Part shown: piece after piece, positions 7,938-16,855 of the stretch
Position numbering within the stretch: position 1 is the first letter of the stretch
How the letters are laid out: each line of letters begins with the position of its first letter
NCBI GenBank assembly: GCA_963709355.1
Contig: CAVPVY010000005.1
Coordinates: 1,488,001 to 1,552,000 of the forward strand
DNA length: 64,000 nucleotides
DNA from: PLOWO2-12-38-17 sp963709355
Lineage (GTDB): Bacteria > Planctomycetota > Brocadiia > Brocadiales > Brocadiaceae
Reading direction: 5' to 3'
Notes under the pieces: generated by a model
What the model saw: the letters and a program-made list of their open reading frames with translations, nothing else
What the model was told of the DNA's origin: nothing
The model's database searches: none
Position numbers and translations under genes: made by a program

Positions 7938-9149
7938 CTAGAGTTTGGTTTTGAGTCCCATTGTCTTTTCTACGTCGTCAACGATAAACTTACTAAATGA
8001 AAATGCAGAGGTAAATGCAGGAGAAACTGCGTTTAAAATATGCGTGGAATTTTCCCCCTGTTCAACAACGAAATCCATTACCAGTTTCATTTCTTTTTTG
8101 TCGAGTAATTGTGCCCTGATTCCCGGGGTTAGATAGCTACCGAATTTATTTAAATCAATCTTTTTTACTAAATGAGTAGCTTGATGTATAAAATAGTTCC
8201 GGTAATATTTTTTGAACTCCTCGAAGGTTAAACTTCTAAAATTAAAGGCATTGGTAAAAAAGAGCTTTGCCTCATGAAATATAACCTCAAGAAATTCGTT
8301 CAGATTAAAACGAGAAATACCTTCGTAATTTTCCCTCCATAAGGCTGGAATTGCGGTAGGCCCTATCTTTACCTTTCCACTTATCGTAATAGTAAAATGG
8401 ACACCAAGGAAGGGATTTTTTAAATTGGGCACTGGATATATGTGTTTGCAAATTAAATTATTGTCTTTGTATTCCATGTATAAACCTTTAAATGGAATTA
8501 AGGTGTATTTTTCCCCAATCCCAAATTGATGAGCTATTTTGTCTGCGTAGAGACCTGCTGAATTGATCAGATGTTTGAATTTTATTTTTCTTGTATTGGT
8601 GCTTACGGTGTTGGTATCATCTCTTTTAATAAACTTCTCATTGAATAAAATATTTACCTTTGTTTTCAGAGTATCGGCTATATGTCCAACTACTTCTTTG
8701 GGATCTACTACGGAAGTTGTTGGAGAATATAATGCCTTATCGAAAGTCCTTGCATTCGGATCGAGTTCTTCCAGTCTTTTTTCATCAATTAACTCTAAAT
8801 CTACGCCATTTATATCACCTCTCCTTTTTAGTTCAAATATACTGTCCAGTTCTTTTTCATCCTTTGCTACCACTATTTTTCCGCACCGATTTATTGATAG
8901 ATTGTTTTTCAAACAATAATCGGTTAAAAGTTTGTTTCCTTCTTTAGTAAATTTAGCCTTCAAACTATCTGGCGTATAATAAAAACCAGCATGAAGTACG
9001 CCGCTGTTCCTGCCACTTGCATGACACCCTAAAGCAGTTTCCTTTTCTATCACGGTAATATTTAAATCAGCGTGTCTGTTGTTCAGTTCCCTTGCGATAG
9101 AAAGACCAATTATACCTGCGCCTACAATTAGTATGTCCGTTGTTAGCAT
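7938..9149 (-). CDS. lhgO: FAD-dependent L-2-hydroxyglutarate oxidase-like enzyme
   Basis: 403 residues. The N-terminus holds the dinucleotide-binding motif DILIVGAGIIGLSIARE (GxGxxG, residues 5-21) with the acidic end of strand 2 at VIEKE. The HASGRNSGVLHAGFYY segment, with the His for covalent-type flavin contact in this family, and VVDPKEVVGHIADTL are typical of LhgO/YgaF in the DAO superfamily. These enzymes oxidise L-2-hydroxyglutarate to 2-oxoglutarate and pass electrons to the membrane quinone pool. Length matches the family. It is followed by a DUF362 gene further upstream on the same strand. Other DAO-family substrates cannot be excluded. Confidence 0.8.
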   Translation of the reverse strand: MLTTDILIVGAGIIGLSIARELNNRHADLNITVIEKETALGCHASGRNSGVLHAGFYYTPDSLKAKFTKEGNKLLTDYCLKNNLSINRCGKIVVAKDEKELDSIFELKRRGDINGVDLELIDEKRLEELDPNARTFDKALYSPTTSVVDPKEVVGHIADTLKTKVNILFNEKFIKRDDTNTVSTNTRKIKFKHLINSAGLYADKIAHQFGIGEKYTLIPFKGLYMEYKDNNLICKHIYPVPNLKNPFLGVHFTITISGKVKIGPTAIPALWRENYEGISRFNLNEFLEVIFHEAKLFFTNAFNFRSLTFEEFKKYYRNYFIHQATHLVKKIDLNKFGSYLTPGIRAQLLDKKEMKLVMDFVVEQGENSTHILNAVSPAFTSAFSFSKFIVDDVEKTMGLKTKL

Positions 9150-9232
9150 TTATTAGGTTATCGGTTTATAGTTATCGGCTTAAAGCTTTTCGATAAATAA
9201 TTTCTAATGAATACATACTCTGATTCTTAAAT

Positions 9233-10291
9233 TTACGAAACATTTGAATATTTATGTATCTTCTGTATTAATTCTTCAAACTCAGATTTATCAGCGCACT
9301 GGGACTTGGATATAATTTTTAACTCAGAAGGACTGCTAACTCCAAGATGTAATTCAATAGCCCTCTTGATTTGCCTCTGTGCCCACACATCTTTATTACT
9401 AACCCTTTCCCATTCCCCAAATGCCTTTATAATACTTAATCCTACAATGTCTGCGGCAATCCTGTCACCGGTTACAACGATTAGATTTGGTTCTGCTATT
9501 TTACCTTTTGTAGGTCCCCCTTTTATAATAATCCTGGTTCCATCAATTATATTCAGATGCGGCGTGTATGCAGCGTTTAGCTCTGCAACTATTTCTTCCC
9601 AGTAGTCAGGCGCAATAAAGTAAGGACGTTGTTTGGCATGAACCGCCCCAATAAAGTTTTTAAGCGAAATGGTATAGGTAGCATAACCATGCGTTTTGAT
9701 AACAGGCACGTTAATGATTCTGTCAACTTCATAAAGAACTTCCGATACTATTGCTTTTTTTATAAACTTCCCCTCAGGTATATCCACTTCAACCCAACCA
9801 CGGTCTTCAAAGGATACAAACTGTATATCTTCGTCCTGGATTACCTTCCAAAAACCTGATTTTATGGCATTTTTTTTCGTAGGAAGTACAAATATTGCAG
9901 ACATATCGCCTACAAGTATTTTTGAAGCCCCATATTCTTGCAAAAGTTTTATAATGGCTTTGATAACATGCGGATTCGTGTTAGCAGGATTTGGATAACG
10001 ATTAACTATATTTGGTTTTATGAGTACCGACTTACCTTTTATATCAATTTTGTCCAATCCACCAATGAGTTCTATCCCTTCTTTGAGCATAGAATAAATA
10101 TTGTCGCCTTTTACTAAAGAGACAAGTGTTTTATTACTATTCTTATAAACATTTTGATGATATTTATGATTGACTCTTCGTGTCTTTGGATTCCTGAAAA
10201 GGTGCTTAAAAACGTATAGCCACTTGAATTTCAGAAATAGATAAATCGTTATACCAATAAAGTAAAAAAGAGGATGTTTTATAATCTTCAT
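9233..10291 (-). CDS. DUF362 domain protein with N-terminal membrane anchor
   Basis: 352 residues. One hydrophobic segment (about 8-28) anchors the protein, followed by a basic stretch. From about residue 55 the DUF362 fold follows: GLDKIDIKGKSVLIKPNIVNRYP, ILVGDMSAI, INVPVIKTHGYATYTISLKN and LNIIDGTRIIIKGGPTKG. No 4Fe-4S CxxCxxC cluster motif is visible, unlike ferredoxin-fused members. The biochemical role of DUF362 is not established. A second, frameshifted relative occurs at 28894-29592. Confidence 0.8.
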   Translation of the reverse strand: MKIIKHPLFYFIGITIYLFLKFKWLYVFKHLFRNPKTRRVNHKYHQNVYKNSNKTLVSLVKGDNIYSMLKEGIELIGGLDKIDIKGKSVLIKPNIVNRYPNPANTNPHVIKAIIKLLQEYGASKILVGDMSAIFVLPTKKNAIKSGFWKVIQDEDIQFVSFEDRGWVEVDIPEGKFIKKAIVSEVLYEVDRIINVPVIKTHGYATYTISLKNFIGAVHAKQRPYFIAPDYWEEIVAELNAAYTPHLNIIDGTRIIIKGGPTKGKIAEPNLIVVTGDRIAADIVGLSIIKAFGEWERVSNKDVWAQRQIKRAIELHLGVSSPSELKIISKSQCADKSEFEELIQKIHKYSNVS

Positions 10292-10408
10292 AATTTCAAT
10301 TATGATTTTTGAAATTGACCATGTACTGGTTTTTATGTACTATAACAAAGTCTCTTAATTATTTCAATCATTGTGAATATAAATTAATTCGAGAACAATA
10401 GTTTATCT

Positions 10409-11191
10409 ATGATACTTGTACTATCAGGTACGGAAGAGGGCAAAGAAATAGTCAGAAGACTATATAACATAGGCATAGGTCTTATAACAACTGTTGCTAC
10501 CGAATATGGTAAAAAGATTTTTGAACAAATGGGCTTAGAGACAATCTGTCTGCAGGGACGCCTTGATGTGGATGGTTTTATCAATTTAATAATTGATAAA
10601 AAAATAGACACCGTTATAGATGCAACCCATCCGTATGCCATAGAGGTATCTCAGAATGCTATAGATGCGTGCAAGAGGACTAATGTAAGATATTTACGAT
10701 TTGAGAGACAAGAAATGATAATCCCTGTCCACCCTTTGATTCACAGGGTTGGCGCTATGTCTGAAGCTGTGGATAAGGCAAGAGGTCTTGGGAACAAAAT
10801 ACTTTTAACAACCGGTGTATCGAGTGTATCAAGATTTATAATTTTGAAAAATGAAAAAGAATTATTTGTACGTATACTACCTATCCCAGAACATATTGCT
10901 TTATGCCTGGATATAGGAATACCAGCTACAAATATCATTGCCATGCATGGCCCATTCTCAGAGGATTTAAACAGGGCAATGTTTAAACAATACGGGATTA
11001 ATACGGTCGTAACAAAAGAAAGTGGAGATGCTGGTGGAATCCTTGAAAAGATTAATGCAGCGCTAATCGAAGGAATAGATACCATAATTGTTGAAAGGCC
11101 AAAACTCGAGTATTTACAAAAATATTCATCCATCGATGAGGTGGTAAAATTGTTTGAAACATTACAGCCTTCCAGGATATCCGCTTCTTAA
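10409..11191 (+). CDS. cbiJ: Precorrin-6A/cobalt-precorrin-6A reductase
   Basis: 260 residues. It starts directly with MILVLSGTEEGKEI, the GTxEG nucleotide-binding start of CobK/CbiJ, followed by VIDATHPYAIEVSQNA (DATHPFA motif), YLRFERQ, LLTTGVSSVSRF (TTG motif), RILPIPE and TKESGDAGG (KxSG). All family motifs are present in order. The enzyme reduces the corrin macrocycle with NAD(P)H in cobalamin synthesis. No other cob/cbi gene is adjacent, so the pathway is scattered. The ATG has no strong ribosome site. Confidence 0.9.
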   Translation: MILVLSGTEEGKEIVRRLYNIGIGLITTVATEYGKKIFEQMGLETICLQGRLDVDGFINLIIDKKIDTVIDATHPYAIEVSQNAIDACKRTNVRYLRFERQEMIIPVHPLIHRVGAMSEAVDKARGLGNKILLTTGVSSVSRFIILKNEKELFVRILPIPEHIALCLDIGIPATNIIAMHGPFSEDLNRAMFKQYGINTVVTKESGDAGGILEKINAALIEGIDTIIVERPKLEYLQKYSSIDEVVKLFETLQPSRISAS

Positions 11192-11230
11192 TGGATGTGT
11201 AAAAGTATAAATTATGCAGCTATTCAGAAT

Positions 11231-11262
11231 AGTTGGCAGTTGACAATGGGCAGTTGGCAAAC
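11231..11262 (+). repeat. Left inverted repeat of four-helix-bundle element 1
   Basis: AGTTGGCAG...GGCAGTTGGCAAA here is matched in inverse orientation at 11663-11692 (reverse complement AGTTGGCAG...GGCAGTAAGCAAA). About 25 of 33 positions agree. The pair brackets the broken four-helix-bundle gene exactly. Confidence 0.65.
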
Positions 11263-11269
11263 AAGAATA

Positions 11270-11652
11270 ATGAAAGGTTTTAAAGATTTAATCGTTTATA
11301 ATAATACTATTAGTTTGGCAATGAAAATTTACTACATAACTAAGAACTTTTCAAAAGATGAACTTTATTCTCTAGCTAATCAAATTAGAAAATCATTCCA
11401 TTCTGTTTGCTCGAATATTGCCGAAGGATACAGAAACGTAAATATCTATCTCATTCTATAAGCAAAATATCAGCTGCAGATATTGAGAATAGTGAAACAC
11501 ACGTATGGATTGATTTCGCGTCTAATTGTAATTACATTGGCAAGCATGTAAAGCAAGATTTAGAAAATGAATCGTTTGAAATAGGACGGCTTTTAAACCA
11601 TATGATAGAAAACTCAGAAATATATCAATCAATAAGTGGCCCTGACGTATAA
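11270..11652 (+). pseudogene. Frameshifted four-helix-bundle (S23/IVP-like) protein gene
   Basis: From the ATG at 11270 the frame gives MKGFKDLIVYNNTISLAMKI...LANQIRKSFHSVCSNIAEGYR, the family signature QIRrAxxSvxxNIAEG. The C-terminal half (KRKYLSHSISKISAADIENSET...ESFEIGRLLNHMIE) continues in another frame to 11652. One missing A in the run near 11435 explains the break. The family is related to the proteins encoded by 23S rRNA intervening sequences and to Avd of diversity-generating retroelements. Inverted repeats at 11231-11262 and 11663-11692 flank it. Confidence 0.75.
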
Positions 11653-11662
11653 GGTATAAATT

Positions 11663-11692
11663 TGCTTACTGCCAATTGGATGCTGCCAACTT
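11663..11692 (+). repeat. Right inverted repeat of four-helix-bundle element 1
   Basis: TTTGC..ACTGCC...CTGCCAACTT is the inverse partner of 11231-11262 and begins 10 bases after the stop codon of the four-helix-bundle relic. Confidence 0.65.
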
Positions 11693-11759
11693 AAATAATG
11701 AGGTGAGCAGTTATAAATCAATATGAAATAAATACAATATTTAAGAAACGGAGTTATTT

Positions 11760-13289
11760 GTGGAATACATTGTCCTAAATGGAGAAAATCTCTCTCTCAA
11801 CCAATTTATACAAGGGGTGAGGGGTGAGTATCGTTTGATGTTAAGCGAGGATGCTGAAAAGAAGGTAATCAATGCCCGCAGGATGATTGCGGATGCGTTA
11901 AATTCTAAACAAATCATCTATGGTTTAACTACAGGTTTCGGAGCATTAAGTGATGTAGTAATTTCAGAAGAGCAGACAAAACTGCTTCAAAAGAATATAT
12001 TAATGAGTCATGCCTCTGGCATTGGAAATTATCTTGATGTTGAAACAACAAGGGGTGTATTGATTCTCAAAATCAATGATCTTGCCAAAGGTTATTCAGG
12101 CATCAAACCTGATACGTTAAAAACACTGATTGAATTATTCTTTAAAGGCGTATACCCACTCATGCCGGAAAAGGGTTCTGTTGGAGCCAGCGGTGATCTA
12201 GCTCCGTTAGCGCATCTGGCATTGGTCCTTATTGGACAAGGCAAGGCGTTTTATAACGGTGATATACTGAACGGAAAAGATGCTATGGAATCAGCTGGTA
12301 TTAATTTAGTTAACCTTGATGCAGGTGAAGGTCTGGCACTTATAAATGGAACACAGGTTATGACTGCAATTGGCGCAATTACCGTATACGATGCAATGAA
12401 TTTGTTAAAAACTGCAGATATAGCGGCTGGAATGAGTCTGGAGGTATTATTAGCATCGAATATAGAGCTGGATAAAAAGCTTCATGAAGTAAGGCCGCAT
12501 CCAGGTCAGATTATAAGCGCCGATAATCTCAGACGTATTACACATAATAGCGAGATTGTATCATCGCATAAAGATTGTTCACGCATTCAGGATGCGTATT
12601 CAATCAGATGCTCACCACAAGTGCATGGGGCATCAGTTGATGCGCTTCATTACGCAAAAAGGGTTATTGAAATTGAAATGAATTCCGCAACCGACAATCC
12701 TTTAGTCTTTTCAGAGACAAACCAGATTATATCAGGTGGAAATTTTCACGGACAACCTGTTGCGTTTGCATTGGATTTTCTGACGATTGCACTTTCAGAA
12801 ATTGCAAATATTTCTGAAAGACGCATTGAACGATTGATAAATCCTCAATTAAGCGGGTTACCTGCATTTCTCATAAAAGACGCTGGATTAAACTCGGGGT
12901 TTATGATTGCACAGTATACCGCCGCAGCGCTGGTATCTGAAAACAAGGTACTTGCACACCCCGCCAGCGTTGATTCTATTCCTACATCCGCAAATAAGGA
13001 AGACCATGTGAGCATGGGAACAATCTCAGCAAGAAAATGCCGTGAGGTGTTGAAAAATGCAGAATTTGTTATTTCTATAGAACTTCTTTGCGCAGCACAG
13101 GCAATGGACTTGTTTACCAATCTTAAGGCGGGAGCCGGAACTGTAGAGGCATATAAACTTATTAGAAAACACATCTCTCATATGGAAGAAGACCGCGTAT
13201 TGTCTGACGACATAAACACAATGTATAAATTGGTACATGATGGCAAGATTCGTGATGCAGTAGAAAATAAAATCGGGCTGCTTAATTAA
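11760..13289 (+). CDS. hutH: Histidine ammonia-lyase family enzyme
   Basis: 509 residues, GTG start at 11760. The self-forming MIO electrophile triad ASG is at 143-145 in GSVGASGDLAPLAH. The catalytic Tyr lies in YGLTTGFGAL (about Tyr54), and NGTQ, SPQVHGAS, NSATDNPLVF and GGNFHGQPVA follow in family order. The enzyme removes ammonia from histidine to give urocanate; the same fold covers Phe and Tyr ammonia-lyases, and the His-contacting SHKDCSRIQDAYSIRC region favours histidine. No hutU, hutI or hutG gene is nearby, so a complete histidine-degradation operon is not present here. Confidence 0.88.
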   Translation: MEYIVLNGENLSLNQFIQGVRGEYRLMLSEDAEKKVINARRMIADALNSKQIIYGLTTGFGALSDVVISEEQTKLLQKNILMSHASGIGNYLDVETTRGVLILKINDLAKGYSGIKPDTLKTLIELFFKGVYPLMPEKGSVGASGDLAPLAHLALVLIGQGKAFYNGDILNGKDAMESAGINLVNLDAGEGLALINGTQVMTAIGAITVYDAMNLLKTADIAAGMSLEVLLASNIELDKKLHEVRPHPGQIISADNLRRITHNSEIVSSHKDCSRIQDAYSIRCSPQVHGASVDALHYAKRVIEIEMNSATDNPLVFSETNQIISGGNFHGQPVAFALDFLTIALSEIANISERRIERLINPQLSGLPAFLIKDAGLNSGFMIAQYTAAALVSENKVLAHPASVDSIPTSANKEDHVSMGTISARKCREVLKNAEFVISIELLCAAQAMDLFTNLKAGAGTVEAYKLIRKHISHMEEDRVLSDDINTMYKLVHDGKIRDAVENKIGLLN

Positions 13290-13320
13290 GTATTGTAAGA
13301 TAGGGAAGGGGAAACGGGGA

Positions 13321-13332
13321 TCAGGGGTCAGT
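13321..13332 (+). repeat. Left inverted repeat of four-helix-bundle element 2
   Basis: TCAGGGGTCAGT is matched in inverse orientation at 13733-13744 (reverse complement TCAGGGATCAGT, 11 of 12). The arm sequence differs from that of element 1, but the layout around the gene is the same. Confidence 0.5.
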
Positions 13333-13368
13333 ACGTCTTTGGTTAGTGTTCAGGAGATAGAGGTTATT

Positions 13369-13737
13369 ATGAATATTAAAACTTATCAAGATTTGGAGGT
13401 TTGGAGGAAGGCAATGGATTTAGTAGTGTTGTGTTATCAGATGACAAATAATTTCCCAAAAAATGCGATTTATTGACTTACTAGCCAATTACAGCGTGCA
13501 GCTGTGTCAATTCCTGCAAATATTGCAGAAGGAAGGGAAAAACAATACAGCAAAGAATTTCTTAAACATTTAGCAATAGCTTATGGTTCTTTAGCAGAAT
13601 TGGAGACTCATATTCAGATAGCTGAACGATTAAAATATCTAAAGGTTGACCAGTCAAATCAAATGTTAGGTAAGACCGCAGAAATTGGACGTATGATTAA
13701 TGGCTTTAGGAGGTCTTTGAAAAGAACTGCCAACTGA
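13369..13737 (+). pseudogene. Four-helix-bundle protein gene with an in-frame TGA
   Basis: From the ATG at 13369 the frame reads MNIKTYQDLEVWRKAMDLV...FPKNAIY, then TGA (13474-13476), then LTSQLQRAAVSIPANIAEGREKQ in the same frame to 13737. Relatives have Gly at this place (IYGLTSQLQRAA), so GGA became TGA. The family signature QLQRAxxSIPANIAEG is intact. The stop codon overlaps the right inverted repeat. It is a second member of the family in 2.5 kb, only about 30-40% like the first, so it is not a local duplicate. Confidence 0.75.
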
Positions 13738-13744
13738 TCCCTGA
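13733..13744 (+). repeat. Right inverted repeat of four-helix-bundle element 2
   Basis: ACTGATCCCTGA, inverse partner of 13321-13332; it contains the TGA stop codon of the four-helix-bundle gene. Confidence 0.5.
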
Positions 13745-13789
13745 CGGCTGGAAACTAATATTGTTTACGGAGGATACTACGGAGATACG

Positions 13790-14449
13790 ATGAAGATTAT
13801 TTCTTTTGGCGATATTCATGAAGACACAAGTAATCTCGTAAAAATGAAGGCCGTTTTGGAAACGGCTGATTTAATTGTTCTGTCAGGCGATTTGACAAAT
13901 TGTCATGGAACGATAGAGGCTAAAAATGTTCTAGATACCATCAGAAAACATAATAAAAATATGGTTGTGCAGTACGGTAATATGGATTTACCAGAAGTAA
14001 ATGATTATTTAACTAAAGAAGGTATTAACCTGCATGGAAACGGATATATATTTGATGATGTTGGCATATTTGGCTGTGGCGGCTCAACCCCAACGCCATT
14101 TAATACACCATCAGAAATTCCCGAATCAGATATAGAAACGTATTTAATAAATGGATACAACAAAGTAAAAAATGCCAAATGGAAGATTATGGTATGTCAC
14201 ACCCCGCCAAAGGATACGGCAATAGATATCGTTCGGAGTGGTATACACGTAGGAAGTGATACTGTCAGGAAGTTTATCGAAAAGTTCAATCCTCATGTAT
14301 GTATATCAGGACATATTCACGAATCGAGGGGTAAAGACAAAATAGGCAATACCCTTGTGTTAAATGCAGGCATGTTCAGGGATGGATGGTACATTGAGGT
14401 TATTATTGATAAAAGTGGTTTATCTGCAACACTGAAATCTGTGGCATGA
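13790..14449 (+). CDS. Calcineurin-like metallophosphoesterase
   Basis: 219 residues with the five metal-binding blocks in order: GDIHED (residues 7-12), SGDLTN, YGNMD (in place of GNHD, as in YfcE/MJ0936-like enzymes), CHTPP and SGHIHES. It hydrolyses a phosphomono- or diester with two metal ions; the substrate is unknown. The last 57 codons are duplicated 1.37 kb downstream (15652-15824) on the far side of the aldo/keto reductase gene. The original downstream neighbour was probably the TauE gene. Confidence 0.85.
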   Translation: MKIISFGDIHEDTSNLVKMKAVLETADLIVLSGDLTNCHGTIEAKNVLDTIRKHNKNMVVQYGNMDLPEVNDYLTKEGINLHGNGYIFDDVGIFGCGGSTPTPFNTPSEIPESDIETYLINGYNKVKNAKWKIMVCHTPPKDTAIDIVRSGIHVGSDTVRKFIEKFNPHVCISGHIHESRGKDKIGNTLVLNAGMFRDGWYIEVIIDKSGLSATLKSVA

Positions 14450-14451
14450 AT
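14279..14451 (+). repeat. Direct repeat, copy 1 (phosphoesterase 3' end)
   Basis: 173 bases ending with the phosphoesterase stop codon. The same sequence recurs at 15652-15824, at a constant offset of 1373 bases, with only about four mismatches (two near each end). The two copies bracket the aldo/keto reductase gene. Confidence 0.9.
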
Positions 14452-14504
14452 TTGTTGGTTTATAGCATATATTTTGCCTATAATATTTAAATAAGATTAC
14501 TAAA

Positions 14505-15536
14505 ATGACATTCAACAATAATGAACTTACCAATCGCAGAGATTTTCTTAAAGGTACTTTCGCCATTACTTTGGGTCTGGGTTTTACAAAGAATTTGCAT
14601 AATGGTTTGAATGTAGACCTTGTTTCTTCTACCACAACAAATAAAAATGAGGAAGGTGTGCCGAAACGCCGTCTGGGTAAAACAGAAAGGATGGTTTCCA
14701 TGCTCTGCGTAGGAGGCTACCACATTGGTCGAATGCAAGAAGAACGTTACGCCATCAGAATGATTCATACTGCCCTTAATGAAGGGGTCAATTTTTTTGA
14801 TTCGGCCTGGAGCTACAATAATGGTGACAGCGAGAGGCGTCTTGGAAAAGCACTAAAAGATAGGCGAGATAAGGCATTTATCATGACCAAAACTCGCGGA
14901 CGGTATATGGCTACAGCTTTAAATGAATTACACGAAAGCCTCAGACGGCTGCAAACCGATCACATCGATTTATGGCAATTCCACGACGTGCAAACAGAGG
15001 ACGAAGTAGATACCATTTTTAGGGAAGGCGGGGCCATCGAGGCAGCCCTGCAAGCGAAGAAGGAAGGAAAGATACGCTATGTGGGATTTACCGGACATAG
15101 AAATCCCAAAGTACATGTAAAGGCAATTCAAAAGTACCACCTCCTCATTGAAACGGTGCAGTTGCCAGTGAATCTTGTTGATCCGCATTATTTGAGTTTT
15201 GTTCGACAAGTCATACCAGAAGCTGTGAAATACAATATTGGAATTCTAGCAATGAAAACAACGGCAAATGGGATATTATTGGAAGATAAAGTGGCTACGA
15301 TAAAAGAGTGCTTATATTTTGCCTGGAGTCAGCCCGTTAGCACTCTGGTTTCAGGTATGGACAGTATTGAGCAGCTGAAAGAGAATGTAACTTTTGCACA
15401 ACAGTTTAAAAACCTCTCAGAAAAAGACCAGTCTAAATTACTCGCACGAACAGAATCTTTTCGTGGAATCAAGAGGGAGTTTTACAAACATCCCTCAGAG
15501 CATTGGCGTATTTATCCCACCCAACCATTACATTAG
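14505..15536 (+). CDS. Aldo/keto reductase with Tat signal
   Basis: 343 residues. The N-terminus has a twin-arginine signal (TNRRDFLKGTFAITLGLG), pointing to export of the folded, cofactor-loaded enzyme. The AKR barrel follows: RLGKTERMVSMLCVGGY, FFDSAWSYNNGDSERRLGKAL with catalytic Asp and Tyr, the catalytic Lys in IMTKTRG and the His-containing LWQFHDVQ. AKRs reduce carbonyls with NAD(P)H. No C-terminal 4Fe-4S motif is visible. The gene lies inside the segment bounded by the 173-base direct repeats, so it is a newcomer between the phosphoesterase and TauE genes. Confidence 0.85.
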   Translation: MTFNNNELTNRRDFLKGTFAITLGLGFTKNLHNGLNVDLVSSTTTNKNEEGVPKRRLGKTERMVSMLCVGGYHIGRMQEERYAIRMIHTALNEGVNFFDSAWSYNNGDSERRLGKALKDRRDKAFIMTKTRGRYMATALNELHESLRRLQTDHIDLWQFHDVQTEDEVDTIFREGGAIEAALQAKKEGKIRYVGFTGHRNPKVHVKAIQKYHLLIETVQLPVNLVDPHYLSFVRQVIPEAVKYNIGILAMKTTANGILLEDKVATIKECLYFAWSQPVSTLVSGMDSIEQLKENVTFAQQFKNLSEKDQSKLLARTESFRGIKREFYKHPSEHWRIYPTQPLH

Positions 15537-15651
15537 CGGCGGGTGTAATGTTCGCATCTTAAATAACAAATATTTATATTTTCTACCGAGTTATTATAGG
15601 GATTTCTAACTAATTATTTAAGACTTATGATTTGACCCTTAGAATGTACTT

Positions 15652-15824
15652 GAAAAGTTCAATCCTTACGTATGTATATCAGGACATATTCACGAATCGA
15701 GGGGTAAAGACAAAATAGGCAATACCCTTGTGTTAAATGCAGGCATGTTCAGGGATGGATGGTACATTGAGGTTATTATTGATAAAAGTGGTTTATCTGC
15801 AACACTGAAATCTATTGCATGAAT
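15652..15824 (+). repeat. Direct repeat, copy 2 (phosphoesterase 3' fragment)
   Basis: Copy of 14279-14451. It encodes the truncated C-terminus of the phosphoesterase (from SGHIHESRG to the TGA at 15820-15822) without a start, and runs into the leader of the TauE gene. Confidence 0.9.
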
Positions 15825-15834
15825 ATAAAATTAT

Positions 15835-16599
15835 ATGGAAATATGGCAGATTCCTGTTGTTTTTACCATCGGTGTCATTGCAGGATTTATTAATACCCTT
15901 GCAGGCGGCGGTTCATTACTTACCTTGCCAATGCTTATTTTTCTTGGTTTACCAACGGCTGTGGCAAATGGAACTAATCGTTTGGCAATCACAGTCCAGA
16001 ATATATTTGCAGTAGCTGGTTTTAGGAAAAAAGGATTTTCAGATTTTAAATCTAGCCTGCTTCTGTCAATACCTGTGCTTATAGGCTCTGTTATTGGCGC
16101 CATACTTTCCATTGATGTGTCTGATGTCCTTTTTAAGAGGATATTGGCTTTGATTATGTTGTTTGTTCTTGGGCTTATACTGTGGAGGCCCACCCGGTGG
16201 AAGAATAGGAATATTCAGTGCTATAAGAATATAACCAGTTTAAGCTGGACCCGGCGTATAACTATTTTTATTATTTTCCTATTTGTTGGGATTTATGGCG
16301 GATATATTCAGGCGGGTATTGGTCTTATAATTATTGCAATTCTTACTACTTTAAGTGGTCTAAACCTTGTTGAGACTAATAGTCACAAGGTATTTGTTAT
16401 TGGCATTAGTGCAACCGTCTCTTTAATTGTGTTTGTTTTTTATAGCAAGATATGCTGGTCAATAGGCTTATCCCTGGCTGCCGGAAACGGTCTGGGTGGC
16501 TGGATTGGAAGTCATTATGCGGTTACAAAAGGTGAACGGTTTATTCGCCAAATTCTTTTTATATGTGTTGTTGGTATGGTTGTGAAGCTTTTATATTAA
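15835..16599 (+). CDS. TauE/SafE (TSUP) family membrane exporter
   Basis: 254 residues with about eight hydrophobic segments. The conserved opening GVIAGFINTLAGGGSLLTLPML and the second-half repeat GGYIQAGIGLIIIAIL are hallmarks of the TSUP family, whose members move sulfite, sulfoacetate or other organic anions across the inner membrane. The substrate is not visible. The start lies only 10 bases after the duplicated phosphoesterase fragment, so it was probably in one operon with the phosphoesterase before the aldo/keto reductase arrived. Confidence 0.85.
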   Translation: MEIWQIPVVFTIGVIAGFINTLAGGGSLLTLPMLIFLGLPTAVANGTNRLAITVQNIFAVAGFRKKGFSDFKSSLLLSIPVLIGSVIGAILSIDVSDVLFKRILALIMLFVLGLILWRPTRWKNRNIQCYKNITSLSWTRRITIFIIFLFVGIYGGYIQAGIGLIIIAILTTLSGLNLVETNSHKVFVIGISATVSLIVFVFYSKICWSIGLSLAAGNGLGGWIGSHYAVTKGERFIRQILFICVVGMVVKLLY

Positions 16600-16855
16600 A
16601 CGTCATAAACAAGCTGACGTGAATCCATTCTTGCAAGCGGAAGCGATGACAACACCCCATGTACACTATTAACTAGTGGAATTCAGGGGGAGATGTACTT
16701 GCATTTTGCCCTGATAAGTGTGTTTAAATGATAGTGGTGGAATCACAGGGAAAGTCTTGAGTAATGAAAAACAAAAAATACAAATTAAGATGCGTTTTTA
16801 TTGGGACAAAACAAATAGGATGTGTCACTAATATTACCAAATTTAGGATTGACTC

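Noticed and set aside
12845..13238. Two minus-strand frames of 70 and 109 codons inside hutH
   Set aside because: hutH is intact with full family motifs; the others are shadows with unlikely composition.
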